Shown here: positions 1 through 11,644 of the stretch, in pieces | Position numbering within the stretch: the stretch's first letter is position 1 | Layout: each line of letters opens with the position of its first letter | Assembly: GCA_020137815.1 (NCBI GenBank) | Contig: CM035350.1 | Coordinates: forward strand, 4,410,418-4,474,417 | Direction: 5' to 3' | From: Hormiphora californensis | Lineage: Eukaryota; Ctenophora; Tentaculata; Cydippida; Pleurobrachiidae | Length of the DNA: 64,000 bases | Position numbers and translations under genes: made by a program | Notes under the pieces: model-generated | Databases searched by the model: none | Told to the model about the DNA's origin: nothing | What the model saw: the letters and a program-made list of their open reading frames with translations, nothing else

Positions 1-421
1 TGAACTGTACTTCTTGAAGGAGCATACAATGGTAGTTAATTCTGAGAAAAAGAGTTAATCAAGTGAAACACACAGCAGCTATATAAGAACAATGAATTGT
101 AGTGTATATCGAGCCAGCAGCAGGAGAATCACACAGTCACCAATAACACACATCACTACAAGAGACAATGCAGGGATGCTGGCCACGTGGTAGCACTGTG
201 CATGTGGGCACCCTTCCCATCCATCTTATGTTCTGTGTTTCAGGTATATATCGGTGATGTGTAGATGGAAGTTATATTTGGGCCCCAGACCAAATAAAAG
301 AAGACTCTCGATGAATAAACTGTAGGTAAGTGCAGTAATGGAACTCGAGCTTGAGAGACGAGACAGTGATTGAAAAAAAGACAGCAAGATCGATTAAATA
401 GTCATAGAGCAAGGGGGTGTA

Positions 422-764
<343 letters not shown>

Positions 765-1447
765 AAAAACGAGTTCAATGTTTGTTTTAGGAAGTCGTTT
801 AGCTACATGCAGAGTGGTTTAGTTTACTTGACATGTTGTCGAACTAGACGGCAACAGATTTGTGTCTAATTGCGAACTAAATTGTTTGGATAACCGGTAT
901 AATTTACTGCTCAGCTACTGCTCAATTACCAATTACAATTATCTCGCCAATTTTTGTCCCTATCTTAGGAATCTGGACTATTACAATCAAACATCACGGA
1001 ATTTTGCTCAGAGTACAAGTAATAATAATGCTGAAACGGATAAAGAAACATCTGAAAGTGCATTCACTGGCAATGAGACCCAACACTGATAGATCCCTCT
1101 TTCTCGGGACTCGGTTAATGCACAAAGAAAAGAAAATATTACAACAAGGCTCTTGGGGTGACGAAATTCTAGGAAATCAAGATTATTCTCCCACAGCTCA
1201 CAAGCAAGTCATTTCTCAGTCACACTCTGATCTTCTGCTAAGGTTATATCTGATTCCAGGAAATTATCCAACCTAGTTAGTGTCCAAGCCAAGGTTATTT
1301 CCTCACTTCACAGCTATCCAAACAAATCCAGTTCCAGGAACACACCCACCCCTAACATTCCCCGGGAATCTCCCGTTCCAAGAACAGCAACTGGGATTCC
1401 GGAAGTCCAAGTTCTGACAAAATGTTCCAAAAAGTTACAAGACACTG

Positions 1448-2470
1448 CTAAGATCCACCCCTAAAGACGTCTTCTAATAGCACATACACAACAAATAGTC
1501 CTGTAAGAAAGAGGCCCCCAATTAAAAATGCAATGTAGGAAAACGTGGCAGCTGTTTTGGAGTGGATCCTTGCATTGGGCATATCGGAGTGTTTTCTGTA
1601 TTGTCCTGCCTTCTTGGAATGATGCCAGGCCAGGCACCCTAAGGGAGGGCACACTATCAGAGCCAGGATGGCCAGATGAATGTTTGTTCGAGGGGTGGGA
1701 AGTTTGGATTCCTGGGCGTTCTGCATCGAGAGTAGAGCAGAGAGAACCTTCCTCTTGATCACTGGGGAGAGTGTAGCCACTAACCTGCTAGCAGGTACAG
1801 CTGCAGGGGCCCTCTCACCCCTCCCACTACCGGGCTGCCCCATCACGATCCCATCAAATGAAAACCTACTCTTCTTACTAGGGGATATATCCAGGGCGAT
1901 TGACATGTCATTGTCACTAGTTGAGTTCGTGTCGGCCGTCTGAAAGTGTGCTGTTTTGGAGGCACTGATCGGTGGTTTTCTGGTTCGTTCTGATTGTAGG
2001 GCGGTGGGTCTGGAGGAGGGAGCGGTGTCATTATCAGGTTGTGTTGAACCACGGGACTTTTGTCGCTTCGAGGAAGACTTCCCGGGACCAGGCTTCTTGG
2101 GTCGGGTTACCTACAAATGAAATGACATAATATGACAAATTGTGGAGGACAAGGATCATGATCATGTGTAAGGGGATGTGGCGGATGGAGGGGAAAACTG
2201 ATTTGTTTGATCTCATCATTGAATAGGTGATTACTTTATGTAAACAGCCTATTGCTGTTTACATAAAGTACTCACCTATTCAAGGATGAGATCAAACAAA
2301 TCAGTCATGATCATGGTCCACAAATGAAAATGTAACAAATATTTGTTGAGTAAACAAACAAGTGTTCTAGTATTTACCCGTTTAGGAGGTGTTGAGGCTT
2401 CATCAGCAGGTTTGATTTCCTCTGAGTCGGACAGTGCAGTTGTACCTGTTCGAGGAGAGGGAGGTAACAT
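1448..2470 (-). CDS. CD225/dispanin-family two-pass membrane protein
   Basis: Two-exon model: 2378-2470 (31 codons from ATG) joined in phase 0 to 1448-2110, giving 251 aa. Residues 1 to about 170 are polar, Ser/Pro/Lys/Arg-rich and probably disordered and cytosolic. Two hydrophobic segments follow at about 174-193 (NIHLAILALIVCPPLGCLAW) and 220-243, separated by a short polar loop with HSKKAGQY and a block of N-A-R-x-HSKTAA. This matches the CD225 fold of the IFITM, PRRT and SYNDIG1 proteins: first membrane segment with paired Cys/Pro, basic loop, second membrane segment. Family members act at plasma or vesicle membranes in trafficking or fusion; which subfamily this is cannot be told. The start is uncertain, because exon 1 could be preceded by a further coding exon, but ATG at 2470 opens the frame. 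Family assignment is fairly sure and function is not. Confidence 0.7.
2198..2304. repeat. 107-bp near-perfect palindrome in the CD225 gene intron
   Basis: Two 50-bp arms (2198-2247 and 2255-2304) are inverted copies with only about two mismatches and a 7-bp spacer. It lies in the single intron of the CD225-family gene. It could fold into a long hairpin and resembles a small foldback element. No clear target-site duplication was found. Confidence 0.85.
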
Positions 2471-2517
2471 AGGGGAAGGAGAGGGAGGTAATACCAGGCC
2501 ATAGGGAAATAATAGGG

Positions 2518-2597
2518 CTGTCTGGCACCACTGACCCCATCTTAGCGCACTGTCGCTCAGATTTGAGAATACAATTTGGGTCTGGCGCCGCCAGACA
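2518..2597. mobile_element. Miniature inverted-repeat element, CTGTCTGG family, copy a
   Basis: Begins CTGTCTGG and ends CCAGACAG, with an inner GGCGCCGCC near the right end. Related copies occur at 5354-5428, 26560-26607 and 30544-30605. No coding capacity. It lies just upstream of the CD225-family start codon. Confidence 0.6.
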
Positions 2598-2782
2598 GGG
2601 CTACCTAGGATGACAATAGCAAACTACTATTTACTAAATCCAATATCAAAATTAAACTACGACGGGACTACTACCTAAGTTTTGATCACGACGGAGTTTG
2701 AGTTGTTCAAAGTAAATTGAGTTGAGAATGTCAAGGTTTCCTGGCTTCATTACACATCATACACCACCGAACGTGTGGGAAA

Positions 2783-2938
<156 letters not shown>

Positions 2939-3136
2939 GTAAAAGAAGAACCAATTACCAAGTACGTAAGCACCATGAGGTACCAGTGATTAAGTCACAT
3001 GTGTATGGCTAATTAAACGCAATTAAAATCTCCCAGAAAAAAGCCCACACTGTATGCAAGACTAATGTGAATGCAAAAAGGCTACGTAAAAACACACGTG
3101 TAAAATGTGTAGGGAGCCTAATTGGAAGCAGCTAAC

Positions 3137-3891
3137 GGGGGGGACGTCACCTTTTTTTTTGCCCACTGCCCACATTATTCTTAAATTTTGAATTTGCCCA
3201 CATGGGCAAAAGTGGGCAAAAGTGGGCAAAAGTAGGCAAAAGTAGGCAAAAAATTTAAATCCATAAAAAATATATGCTATCAACCAGGTAATCGTCTGTG
3301 ACAAAGGTTTTTCACCACCAATGTTCTCCTAGAGGTCCCCCCTATCGATTCCAACCGATAATTTATTTGCTCAGGGTTGATAAGGCTCCATATCCAACTG
3401 GGAAAATGGGCAAAATATGTTGGCAAAATTAGGAAAATTGATCATTTTAGGCACGTTTCTCACATGGTTGGAGTGGAAAATTTTTCTGGTTTTTCTGGGA
3501 CCCCATTGGAGTACAATGCAAGTGGAAAACCTTTGTTATGTATCAGTTCCCTAAATAGCCCCAAAATGACGAAAAATCACTGGCCTTTGCCTAATTTTGC
3601 CAAATTTTTTTGCCCACTTTTGTCCAGTCGGACATGGAGCCTTATCAACCCTAAGTCATAAGTAAGTACATTAATTATCGGTTGGAATCGATAGAGGGGA
3701 CCTCTTGGAAGACATTGGAGGTGAAAAACATTTGTCACAGAGGGTTTTCTGGTAAAGTTTTGATGCTTATAATATTTTTGCCCACTTTTTGCCCACTTTG
3801 CCCACATTATACCTGTTTTTTGAGATTTTGGTTTGCCCATGTGGGCAAATGTGGGCAAAAGTGGGCAAAAAAAAAGGTGACGTCCCCCCCC
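3137..3891. mobile_element. 755-bp foldback element with 8-bp target duplication (hAT-like MITE)
   Basis: The element is inverted along its whole length. The ends are GGGGGGGACGTCACC and its complement, followed inward by repeated GTGGGCAAAA motifs. Inner arms at about 3290-3410 and 3640-3750 are also complementary. It is flanked on both sides by CAGCTAAC (3129-3136 and 3892-3899), an 8-bp direct repeat of the length made by hAT transposases. No open frame of any size is present, so it is non-autonomous. The superfamily call rests on the duplication length only. Confidence 0.75.
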
Positions 3892-4391
3892 CAGCTAACC
3901 TGTATCATCAGAGACAAAGATTTTTACAGTCTCGTGTCCACCTCCTGACCTGCCCAGAGTCTGACCGCTAGATGAACTCATGATCTTAACAAGGAAAACA
4001 AAATGTTGCGGAGAGAGAATAACAATCAGATAGTGAACAAAAGTTGGCCTAAAGTCAGATTGCTTCCTCTCTCACTCTCTCCCTCTCTCACTCTCTCCCT
4101 CTCCATCTCTCTCGTCACCAGGGTAGGCTTGGGAAATTATGGATCAAAATATAAATTCACAATGACTCATTTCCTTCATCAGATCTCTGATCTCTGTGTC
4201 TATCCGTCTCTAATTGTCGGAACTCCACCATTTTGGACAGTTTGAGAAAAAGGGAAGTGCAGGGATTACACAAAATTAGTGGCAACTTTTTCTGCTTTTC
4301 CGCAACTGCGTGTATAATGCGGCGATGTAACAGTTTAATTTGGACGGTAAATATCACTATCCTCCTTCAATATAATAATGGTTGCTCTAGA

Positions 4392-5749
4392 TCAAGATGT
4401 CACGGCTGGAAGTTGATCTTCATCAGTCAGGAGGATTTGAGACCCAAAAATCTGAGAGCCAACTGTGTTTCTGAATTCTTTAGGTAGGCGAATAACTTTA
4501 GCCTGTACTTGAAGGGCTTCTTTCCTTGTGTTTTGCTCCTGAAAAAAAAAGCAAATTTTGCTGGTTAGCACTCCCGTTCCATCGGGTAAAAAAATAACCG
4601 CAAGAATACTTCAAATATGCTGCAAAATGATTGCAAGGCGGGGTCACTAAGTTGTCACTAAGTTGCACCTTAAACTATCAAAAATGACAGAAAAACGCTA
4701 CCTCGCCCAAATAAATATCTTCCCAAGAACCTATCAGCTTATGAGGTATAACAGTTCAAGTTTAACAATTTCATAGTTGTCAAGCATCGCGCTGACAGTG
4801 AACTCAATTTGCACTGACTTGGGTGGGAAATAGCTGTAGGGATCGTTTCACATCTCGAACTAGCTCTTTCTTCTTGTACCCCTGAATTGGTATCGCTCTG
4901 CCGTTCTTGAACTTGGATGTGGTGTAACGCAGTTGCACCTACAGAACAAGTCATTATAATCAAAAAGGAGAAATCTGGGGAAGTCATTAAATATACGACG
5001 AGGAAGAGAGGGAACTAAAACGATCTGTCAATAAAGAGACGGGTTATAACCTGTATAAATACCTTGCAAAATCCTTCTAGCTCTCTGATTGGGGGTTGAG
5101 AGAGGAACTTGTGGGTGAAATAGTAACTGGAGTTGCACTCCATCTGATAGAATGCACTACCCCGGACCGTCAAATCCTGGCCACCCCTAGAAGAGGAGGG
5201 GGTCCCCTGCGAGGAGGAGGAGGAGGAGGGCTGATCTGGTGACTCTGGAATTAGACATATCTCGGAGGCAGCAGAGTATAAATCTTGAACCTTCATATTG
5301 TCTGATCTGAACAAAGGAAAGTTTACATGTGATTAGTAACGGTGTAGTAATCTCCCTGTCTGGCCCCCAGACCACGTTTTGATTTGACAGTGCTTTCCGG
5401 CTCAGCTCGGATCGGCGCCGCCAGACAGGTGATACATATATTACTGTTCAGTATTAGTGTTCAGTTACATGGCTGCTCCACACACCAAGAACTAAAATAA
5501 ACGGTCATAAACACACTCTCCTAATAAACTGAACAGTGTCAAGGTTGCACTGTCAGTGTCAACAAATGTACCGCCCTTCAAACACTACAAATCCTGCATC
5601 TCAAAACATTTATATGGGACGCAGTGTCATAGACTCATCATATTCGTACACAAATTATAATCTCTATATTGCTTCACAAAGACATGATACAATGAGATAT
5701 CGAGGGTGCTTGCAACTCACGGGGGAGGAGAATCATCGGAGCGATTCAT
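4392..5749 (-). CDS. Unrecognised 179-aa protein, four exons
   Basis: I do not recognise this protein. Four exons keep phase throughout: 5721-5749, 5063-5306, 4819-4938 and 4392-4538, ending in TGA. The N-terminus starts MNRSDDSPPPSDN and includes a Ser-rich linker with five or six serines in a row. The middle reads as a compact globular segment (RGSAFYQMECNSSYYFTHKF, then PPIRELEGFCK, then VQLRYTTSKFKNGRAIPIQG), followed by a charged C-terminus ending LLTDEDQLPAVTS. No signal peptide or membrane segment is visible. Splice sites are consensus except the exon 3 donor (GTCAGT), so that boundary is the weakest. In exon 3, past the chosen donor, another frame is open (KSVQIEFTVSAML), leaving a longer product possible. 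Confidence 0.5.
5354..5428. mobile_element. Miniature inverted-repeat element, CTGTCTGG family, copy b
   Basis: Left end CCTGTCTGG, right end GGCGCCGCCAGACAGG. Shares the inner GCTCAG motif with copy a. It sits in intron 1 of the unrecognised four-exon gene. Confidence 0.6.
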
Positions 5750-6863
5750 TTTTTTAGAAACTTCCCGATACTTCCAAAAATAGAGTCCGAGCTATCACAC
5801 AGCAGAATATAAAAGAGATCAATTAAAAGGATGGATATATGGTTTTTTAACATTTAATCTTACAAAGTGAGCGAGAAGGAGAAAGTGAGCGCAGTTATAC
5901 TTTATAGAAGGCCCGACGAGAAAAGTTTAAAAGGAACAGAGACAGAAATACATGGTACCGCCAGTGCAGCGGCCAATATCAAACGAGATAGAGCCGCGGA
6001 TTTTGAGAGCAGTAAATCAATAGAACAAAAGGGAACCAGTTGGTACCGGCACTATGTGCGTGTTGGGTGTGTGTAATAGGATTTATGAAATGTGATATAG
6101 GTCACACAAACTCTCACATCCTTATGTATCCATCCCTGCACGTGAAATGTTTCCCCTTTTAATAACTTTGTGGTGATTGATAGAGTTTTTCGGATATATT
6201 CACATATGTTTTTTGCTTGCCAAAAGCTTTTTCACCACACTGAAGAGAGATTGCAGTGAACTAACCACAGGATAGAAGTATCCACTAATTGTGGTCGGTA
6301 ATATAGTGATGAATGTAGTTTGATTTATTGTATAGTTGTATAATTCACTTGGTAACATCTCGAGTCGTCTATGCCTGATGCCACGAGCGACCACCACACA
6401 GGGATCACCCCCTCCACATGGTCAAATTGATATTATTAGAAGATTCCTTTCCATTCTGTTCACCACACAATCCTCTGACAAACTGATGATGAGTTTAATT
6501 CGTTCTTCAGAAATGATTAACCCAAGCAACACATAAATTAAATAAGTCATCTTTGAATCCCAGTCCCCAATCCCTTGTCAGCGCTGGTCTCGACCGTGGG
6601 AAAAATATAGCGCGCACTTTCTCACGCTCCTGGATGGGAGGAGTTGTGTCGCGCACAAACATGTGTACTTTTTATTTTTACCAGACCCCGCGCCCTACGT
6701 TTACTAAAACAGGCCCAGACCAACGCCGACAAACTTTCTGAAACAAGCGGAAAATAGGTACACTGTGTTTGTGGTATATCAAATAAAAATGCATATTTAC
6801 ATTGTTATCTTCACTCTCTCTTAGGTCAACAACGAGTTATTACCAACAAACAATAACAGTGTA
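5750..6863. other. Intergenic stretch without recognised gene
   Basis: About 1.1 kb upstream of the unrecognised gene. Short frames only; a 69-codon frame at 5867-6076 has no family resemblance or splice context that I can support. The 5' end of this stretch would include the promoter of the gene to its left, but no core element is clear. Confidence 0.4.
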
Positions 6864-7812
6864 ATAGTAGAGTCGATAAGAACACTCACCTCCTCCGATT
6901 TCAGTAAAACTTCTCACATGCTAAAATATGATAATGGAGGTACAAATACCGCTTATTTTAGGTCCAAAAAGTTTTTGGTTCGTTAATTATCGCTAATTGA
7001 AAAACGCCAAAAATGGGCTAAAATGGCCCTTAAGGTGGATTTGAAATTTTGGAGTTGGAACTCCAGACTTCGTACAGGTGTCCGCTAGGATGCCAATATG
7101 CACCACAGGCGGGCTCAGGCCTAAATTCGTCCGAATTTTTGCGTAAGACCGGATGGCGTAAATCTTGGTCACGTGACCTCGGCTAACTTCTGAACCGCTC
7201 AAGTAAGGGATGTTTATAACCTGCTTAATCGATGCAGAATATGATGAAAATGACACGTTTTGACATCATTTTTCATCCCAGACGCACAGGAAAGACACAA
7301 ATCGCCTTACAAAATTGACGCCATCTAGTCTCCCGCTCTTTTTTTGCAAAACTCTAACTTCTGAACCGTTGAAGTAAGGGAGGTTAATAGCCTGCTTAAT
7401 CGATGCAGAAAGAAAAATAAATGAGAGGAAATGGCCTTATTTTTCATCTCCGGCGTGCAGGAAAGGCACAAATAGCAAAAAACTGATTTTTTGCCCAAAT
7501 CACGTGACCAAAATTCACGCCATCCGGCCTTACGCAAAAATTCGGACGAATTTAGGCCTGAGCCCGCCTGTGGTGCATATTGGCATCCTAGCGGACACCT
7601 GTACGAAGTCTGGAGTTCCAACTCCAAAATTTCAAATCCACCTTAAGGGCCATTTTAGCCCATTTTTGGCGTTTTTCAATTAGCGATAATTAACGAACCA
7701 AAAGTTTTTCGGACCTAAAATAAGCGGTATTTGTACCTCCATTATCATATGTTAGCATGTGAGAAGTTTCACTGAAATCGGAGGAGGTGAGTGTTCTTAT
7801 CGACTCTACTAT
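6864..7812. mobile_element. 949-bp foldback element with internal tandem duplication
   Basis: The outer arms (about 6864-7165 and 7510-7812) are long inverted copies starting ATAGTAGAGTCGATAAG. Inside are two direct copies of a roughly 130-bp module (about 7185-7310 and 7355-7480) sharing AACTTCTGAACCG and CCTGCTTAATCGATGCAGAA. No open frame is coding. The ends may abut a TA or AT dinucleotide, but the target duplication is not clear, so no superfamily is assigned. Confidence 0.75.
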
Positions 7813-8137
7813 AAACTCTTTGGCGTGTCACGCGGTTATAGGGTCACATACTTTATAGTAGAAAATAAACTTAGGATGCGGATTGGGGTTCTCTTTATCT
7901 CTCTTTTTTTCAACAAAAACATTATCAATCACGGGAAGTGATGTGTAGAAAAGTGTAGCGGGGGATAAAAATCTTCAAAAAAGAAAAACAACACACACAA
8001 ACATGACACCAATCACTTCAATCAAACCATGAATTATTTTCTCTCTCCCACTCTCTCTCTCCCTCTCTTTCTTTCTTTCTCTCTCTCTCTCTCTCTCTCA
8101 ACACGATACTTTTTGTCCAACTAACTATCTCCCCTCG
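7813..8137. other. Spacer between foldback element and ARMC1 stop codon
   Basis: Contains a CT-rich tract at 8041-8099. It is the presumed 3' untranslated region of ARMC1. No canonical poly(A) signal was identified. Confidence 0.4.
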
Positions 8138-10530
8138 TCACCAATAAAGTGACTTGCTGATGTAGCTCCCAATGCCTCCAAGCCAGCCACCAGCGTTGTC
8201 GTTATCTGTCTCTCCCATCTTACGGACCCTCTGAGGGGGAGGGATGTTAGAAAACTAGGAAGTGTAGTAGGGGATATATTTCAACATGCTAAAATCATTA
8301 AAACACATGCTTTGTAAAACGTAACAAGACACAATCAAGTATCGACAGTGGCAGAAGTGATAAGCTATGATTTAATAGGTACAATGTAATTACAAGTGTA
8401 CACACGACTAGACAGGTCATATCATCGCGTCACTGCTGCTGCAGTGTACTATCATACAACATTTATACAGCATTTATAATGGTACACTGATTTGTTCAGC
8501 TAATTATCAGCAGTATTTGGGTACGGTACCTGGACTGAGTAACTACTTGAGCCTCCCTGAAAATACAATGTACAGATTTAGATTGGGTGATCAGCAATAC
8601 ATCTTTATACGCACAGTCATCTCACATGTCCATACAGCCATCTCACATGTTCAGACATTTCTTGCATTTTCTGGCATATTATTGCATATCTCACACAGAG
8701 GGAGGGGAATCAATCGGTCATTGTCTCCAGCTTGTTTCACGTGGCTTGTTTTGATATTCTTCTCACAAATTCTTGATTCATTCTTTCTCTCTCTCTCACA
8801 CAAGTATGCATTCCGCCCAAATTCCAGCGCTTAACTTTTTCTATCGTACAGTTCTCACCGTCACAATTCCATACAACACTCTCTTTCTCTTCACTCTTCC
8901 GTAGTTATTTTGTGTGTCTTCCGCAAATGTGTTCCTCTCTCGGCACACACAAATTACACATCCCTACTACTACACATACACACAGCTACATGTGATAATA
9001 ATACACAGTAGTATATTTAGCAACTAAGTACACTACCACCCCACTATATGTACAGCTATAGTGCACTGTATCAGTCACATACACATCCACTAACTAATGC
9101 AATGCACTACACTCCTACTGCAGCCGACTAGAGGATATGTGGGTGTGTGTTCAGTGTTGACAGAATGAGAGAAGTGTCATACATACATTACAACACACCG
9201 TCAGGACACCGTCAAGTTGGGCACTTTGCCAGCGCTCTGAAGTTTCACATTCTCACTGTTACCCACACACACACTGTACATATATACTGCAAAACACACG
9301 GTATTGGCGGAGCAATCAACCAATTAACGAACTGTATAATGGTGTCATGCAGTGACCAATGTATTTTGAGTGTGTGGCGGAAAATAACCCGTGAGAGACG
9401 GTGAGGAAGTGGGGGTATAATAAGTGAAGTACAAAATGGGGAAAATTAGTAGGATGATTATTTCTATGCCAACTCACACATACACTTATGGAAGATGGTA
9501 AAGAAAAAGAAAAAGAAAAAGAAGAAGATATCTTGTTATCACACACACAGTTTTTTGTTGTGCTTTATCTTCTTGGAAAACACACACTTTTTCAAAACCC
9601 CTCGCATGCAAACACAAAGTTCTGCTATTAGTCACACACACTAAACACACACATATTTTGGAGATCTCCAAATGCACTCAGACACACAACCACTCCAATG
9701 CTCTCTCTCTCTCTCTCTCACGACTATCATGGGGCCCAGACATTTTCAAACTTTCTCACAAAAAGGCTTTCTTTACTTTGGAACTCTCAGGAAGGAAAAC
9801 ACGCACTGTAAACACACACTTTAACACACTTACCTTTCCCTGCATATCGTAGTCATCTTCGTCTTCTGGTAGGTAATCCGGGTAGTCGGGCATATTCTGA
9901 AATAAAGAAGAGAGTTGGAGAGAGGGAGGACGAGAGATGTGGGAGTAAGAGAGATGTGGATACTAAAACGTTATCCTCCAGGGGGCGAAGAAATGGTAAA
10001 ATGTGGTAGAGATAGAACTGCAATGAAACTGAAGAATACACTCGTCAAACATACTTCTTGATCGTATTCATCGCCATATTTGATAGAGATCTCCTCTCCA
10101 GCCTCATTCTTTACGATTTGTGAGGCGGATATAGTTTTCACCTTATTAATCTGGTTTATCACACGCTGAAACAAGAGATGGAGTTTGAGGGGGTGCTTCA
10201 GAGGGGGGGGGTCATGTTACAAAGGAGATGCCAAGCAAACCCCATTGCCAAAGTCCAAATCAGCACTTTATCTAGCCCATTATATTGTCGCCCTGAAACA
10301 CGCATTATAACCCCCTACCACCCATGATAACCCTCGATATTTATCATGTACTCACCTCTGCTGTAATATCTGCCCGAGTTCTGATGGTGTAACGACGTTT
10401 CAATTTATCAAATGTAAAACTGATAATTCCCCTGATTTTCAACAGCTCGTCTTTGATTGAGTCTTCTGTCGTGGGAGTAAAGGTTCCAGCAATGTCGGCA
10501 ATATACACCTGATACACAGTGTGTTAGAAG

Positions 10531-10615
<85 letters not shown>

Positions 10616-11644
10616 CTGTGAGACATTTTCAGAACAATACAATAAACCATGGGAACAAAAGATAGATCAACTACTGTAGTGTGTGTATTCTGTGTCTGGT
10701 GTGGGTGTTACACCCAGACACAGAATACACACACACGTCTAGTCGAGGTGTATCACTATTTTACTACTTGGTCCTTACCCTTGCATTTTTGTTGCCCTGT
10801 CCAAGAAAGAAAGCTCCCCGTCCTGTTGCGCTAGGTACACCCTTCACACTAGGAATGAATCTGTTTCACATCAGCAGGACAAACAGACACAGTAATCAGT
10901 ATTATACACAGGAAAAGAAATGAGAGGCAAAAAGCGGTGTGTTTTGGGATATAAAAGCGGGTTCAGTGATTCAGGCTTCATTAGAATCTCTTGCACTCAT
11001 ACATACGCACACACACACACACACATACAATCGCACAGGGAAAGAGAAAAAAGTGCACTTGCTTGTATTTTAAAGGGTAGATTAAGAAAAAAGTGTACAA
11101 GTATAGCTGACTCTCTCACCTTGGTGTACTAGGACCCGCAATCCTGGATTACATGTGTTATGTTTCCTGATTATATAGAGAGAGATACAATTTTACCCTC
11201 CCTAGAATTGGAATACTTACACTGGCGACCCGGTGGTTTTGGCTTGTTTGGCAGCCCTTGCAGGAACCAGGGTGTTGTGTATCTCCTCGGCAGCTCGCAC
11301 AATCTCTGCATTCTCGTGACTGGACAATGTCTAAAGGGTGGTAATTTGTTTAGCAGCAGTTAGTTGGATACGAATATGACTGACTCTACTTCGGAAAAAA
11401 GGAACTGACTACTGACCTGAAGACTTGGAATCATTCCCATGTGGTTCTTCATGTAAGGGCGGTTAGGGGAGTAGATGGTGAGATATTTCAGTGCTTCTAA
11501 AGATGTCAGTATTATGACAGGGTCATCATTTCCCAGACACAGCACGAGCCCGGACAGTGAGGCCTCATCTTTAGCAATGGCCGACCTATTCTGGGGGTCT
11601 TTGGACAGGTCTCGTAACCGTGTTACAATAGCGTGAACATCCAT
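8138..11644 (-). CDS. ARMC1: Armadillo repeat-containing protein 1 (ARMC1), complete
   Basis: Seven exons, all phase-consistent: 11417-11644, 11221-11330, 10779-10848, 10356-10508, 10055-10165, 9834-9896 and 8138-8230, for 275 aa (human is about 282). The N-terminal half is armadillo-like (VTRLRDLSKDPQNRSAIAKD, then LEALKYLTIYSPNR). A short linker contains GAFFLGQGNKNAR. Next comes an HMA-like ferredoxin fold from exons 4 and 5 (VYIADIAG, ELLKIRGIISFTFD, then SASQIVKNEAGEE). The acidic PDYLPEDED motif follows, and the extreme C-terminus WLGGIGSYISKSLYW matches the conserved FLSRSFYW-type tail. ARMC1 works at the mitochondrial outer membrane with the MIB/MICOS machinery and affects mitochondrial distribution. 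The HMA-like part lacks an obvious CxxC metal site. Identity is confident because domain order, linker and tail all match. Confidence 0.92.
8231..9833. other. Long last intron of ARMC1
   Basis: A 1.6-kb intron with CA- and CT-rich patches but no element with clear ends. Short frames in it show no family resemblance. Confidence 0.5.
10528..10613. repeat. (GA)n microsatellite in ARMC1 intron
   Basis: About 85 bp of nearly pure GA, 20 bp inside the intron that precedes the VYIADIAG exon on the minus strand. Confidence 0.9.
10679..10731. repeat. 53-bp perfect hairpin in ARMC1 intron
   Basis: GTGTGTATTCTGTGTCTGG and its inverse complement are separated by GTGTGGGTGTTACA-type spacer sequence. It could form a stem in the pre-mRNA. 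No transposon ends are recognised. Confidence 0.75.
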
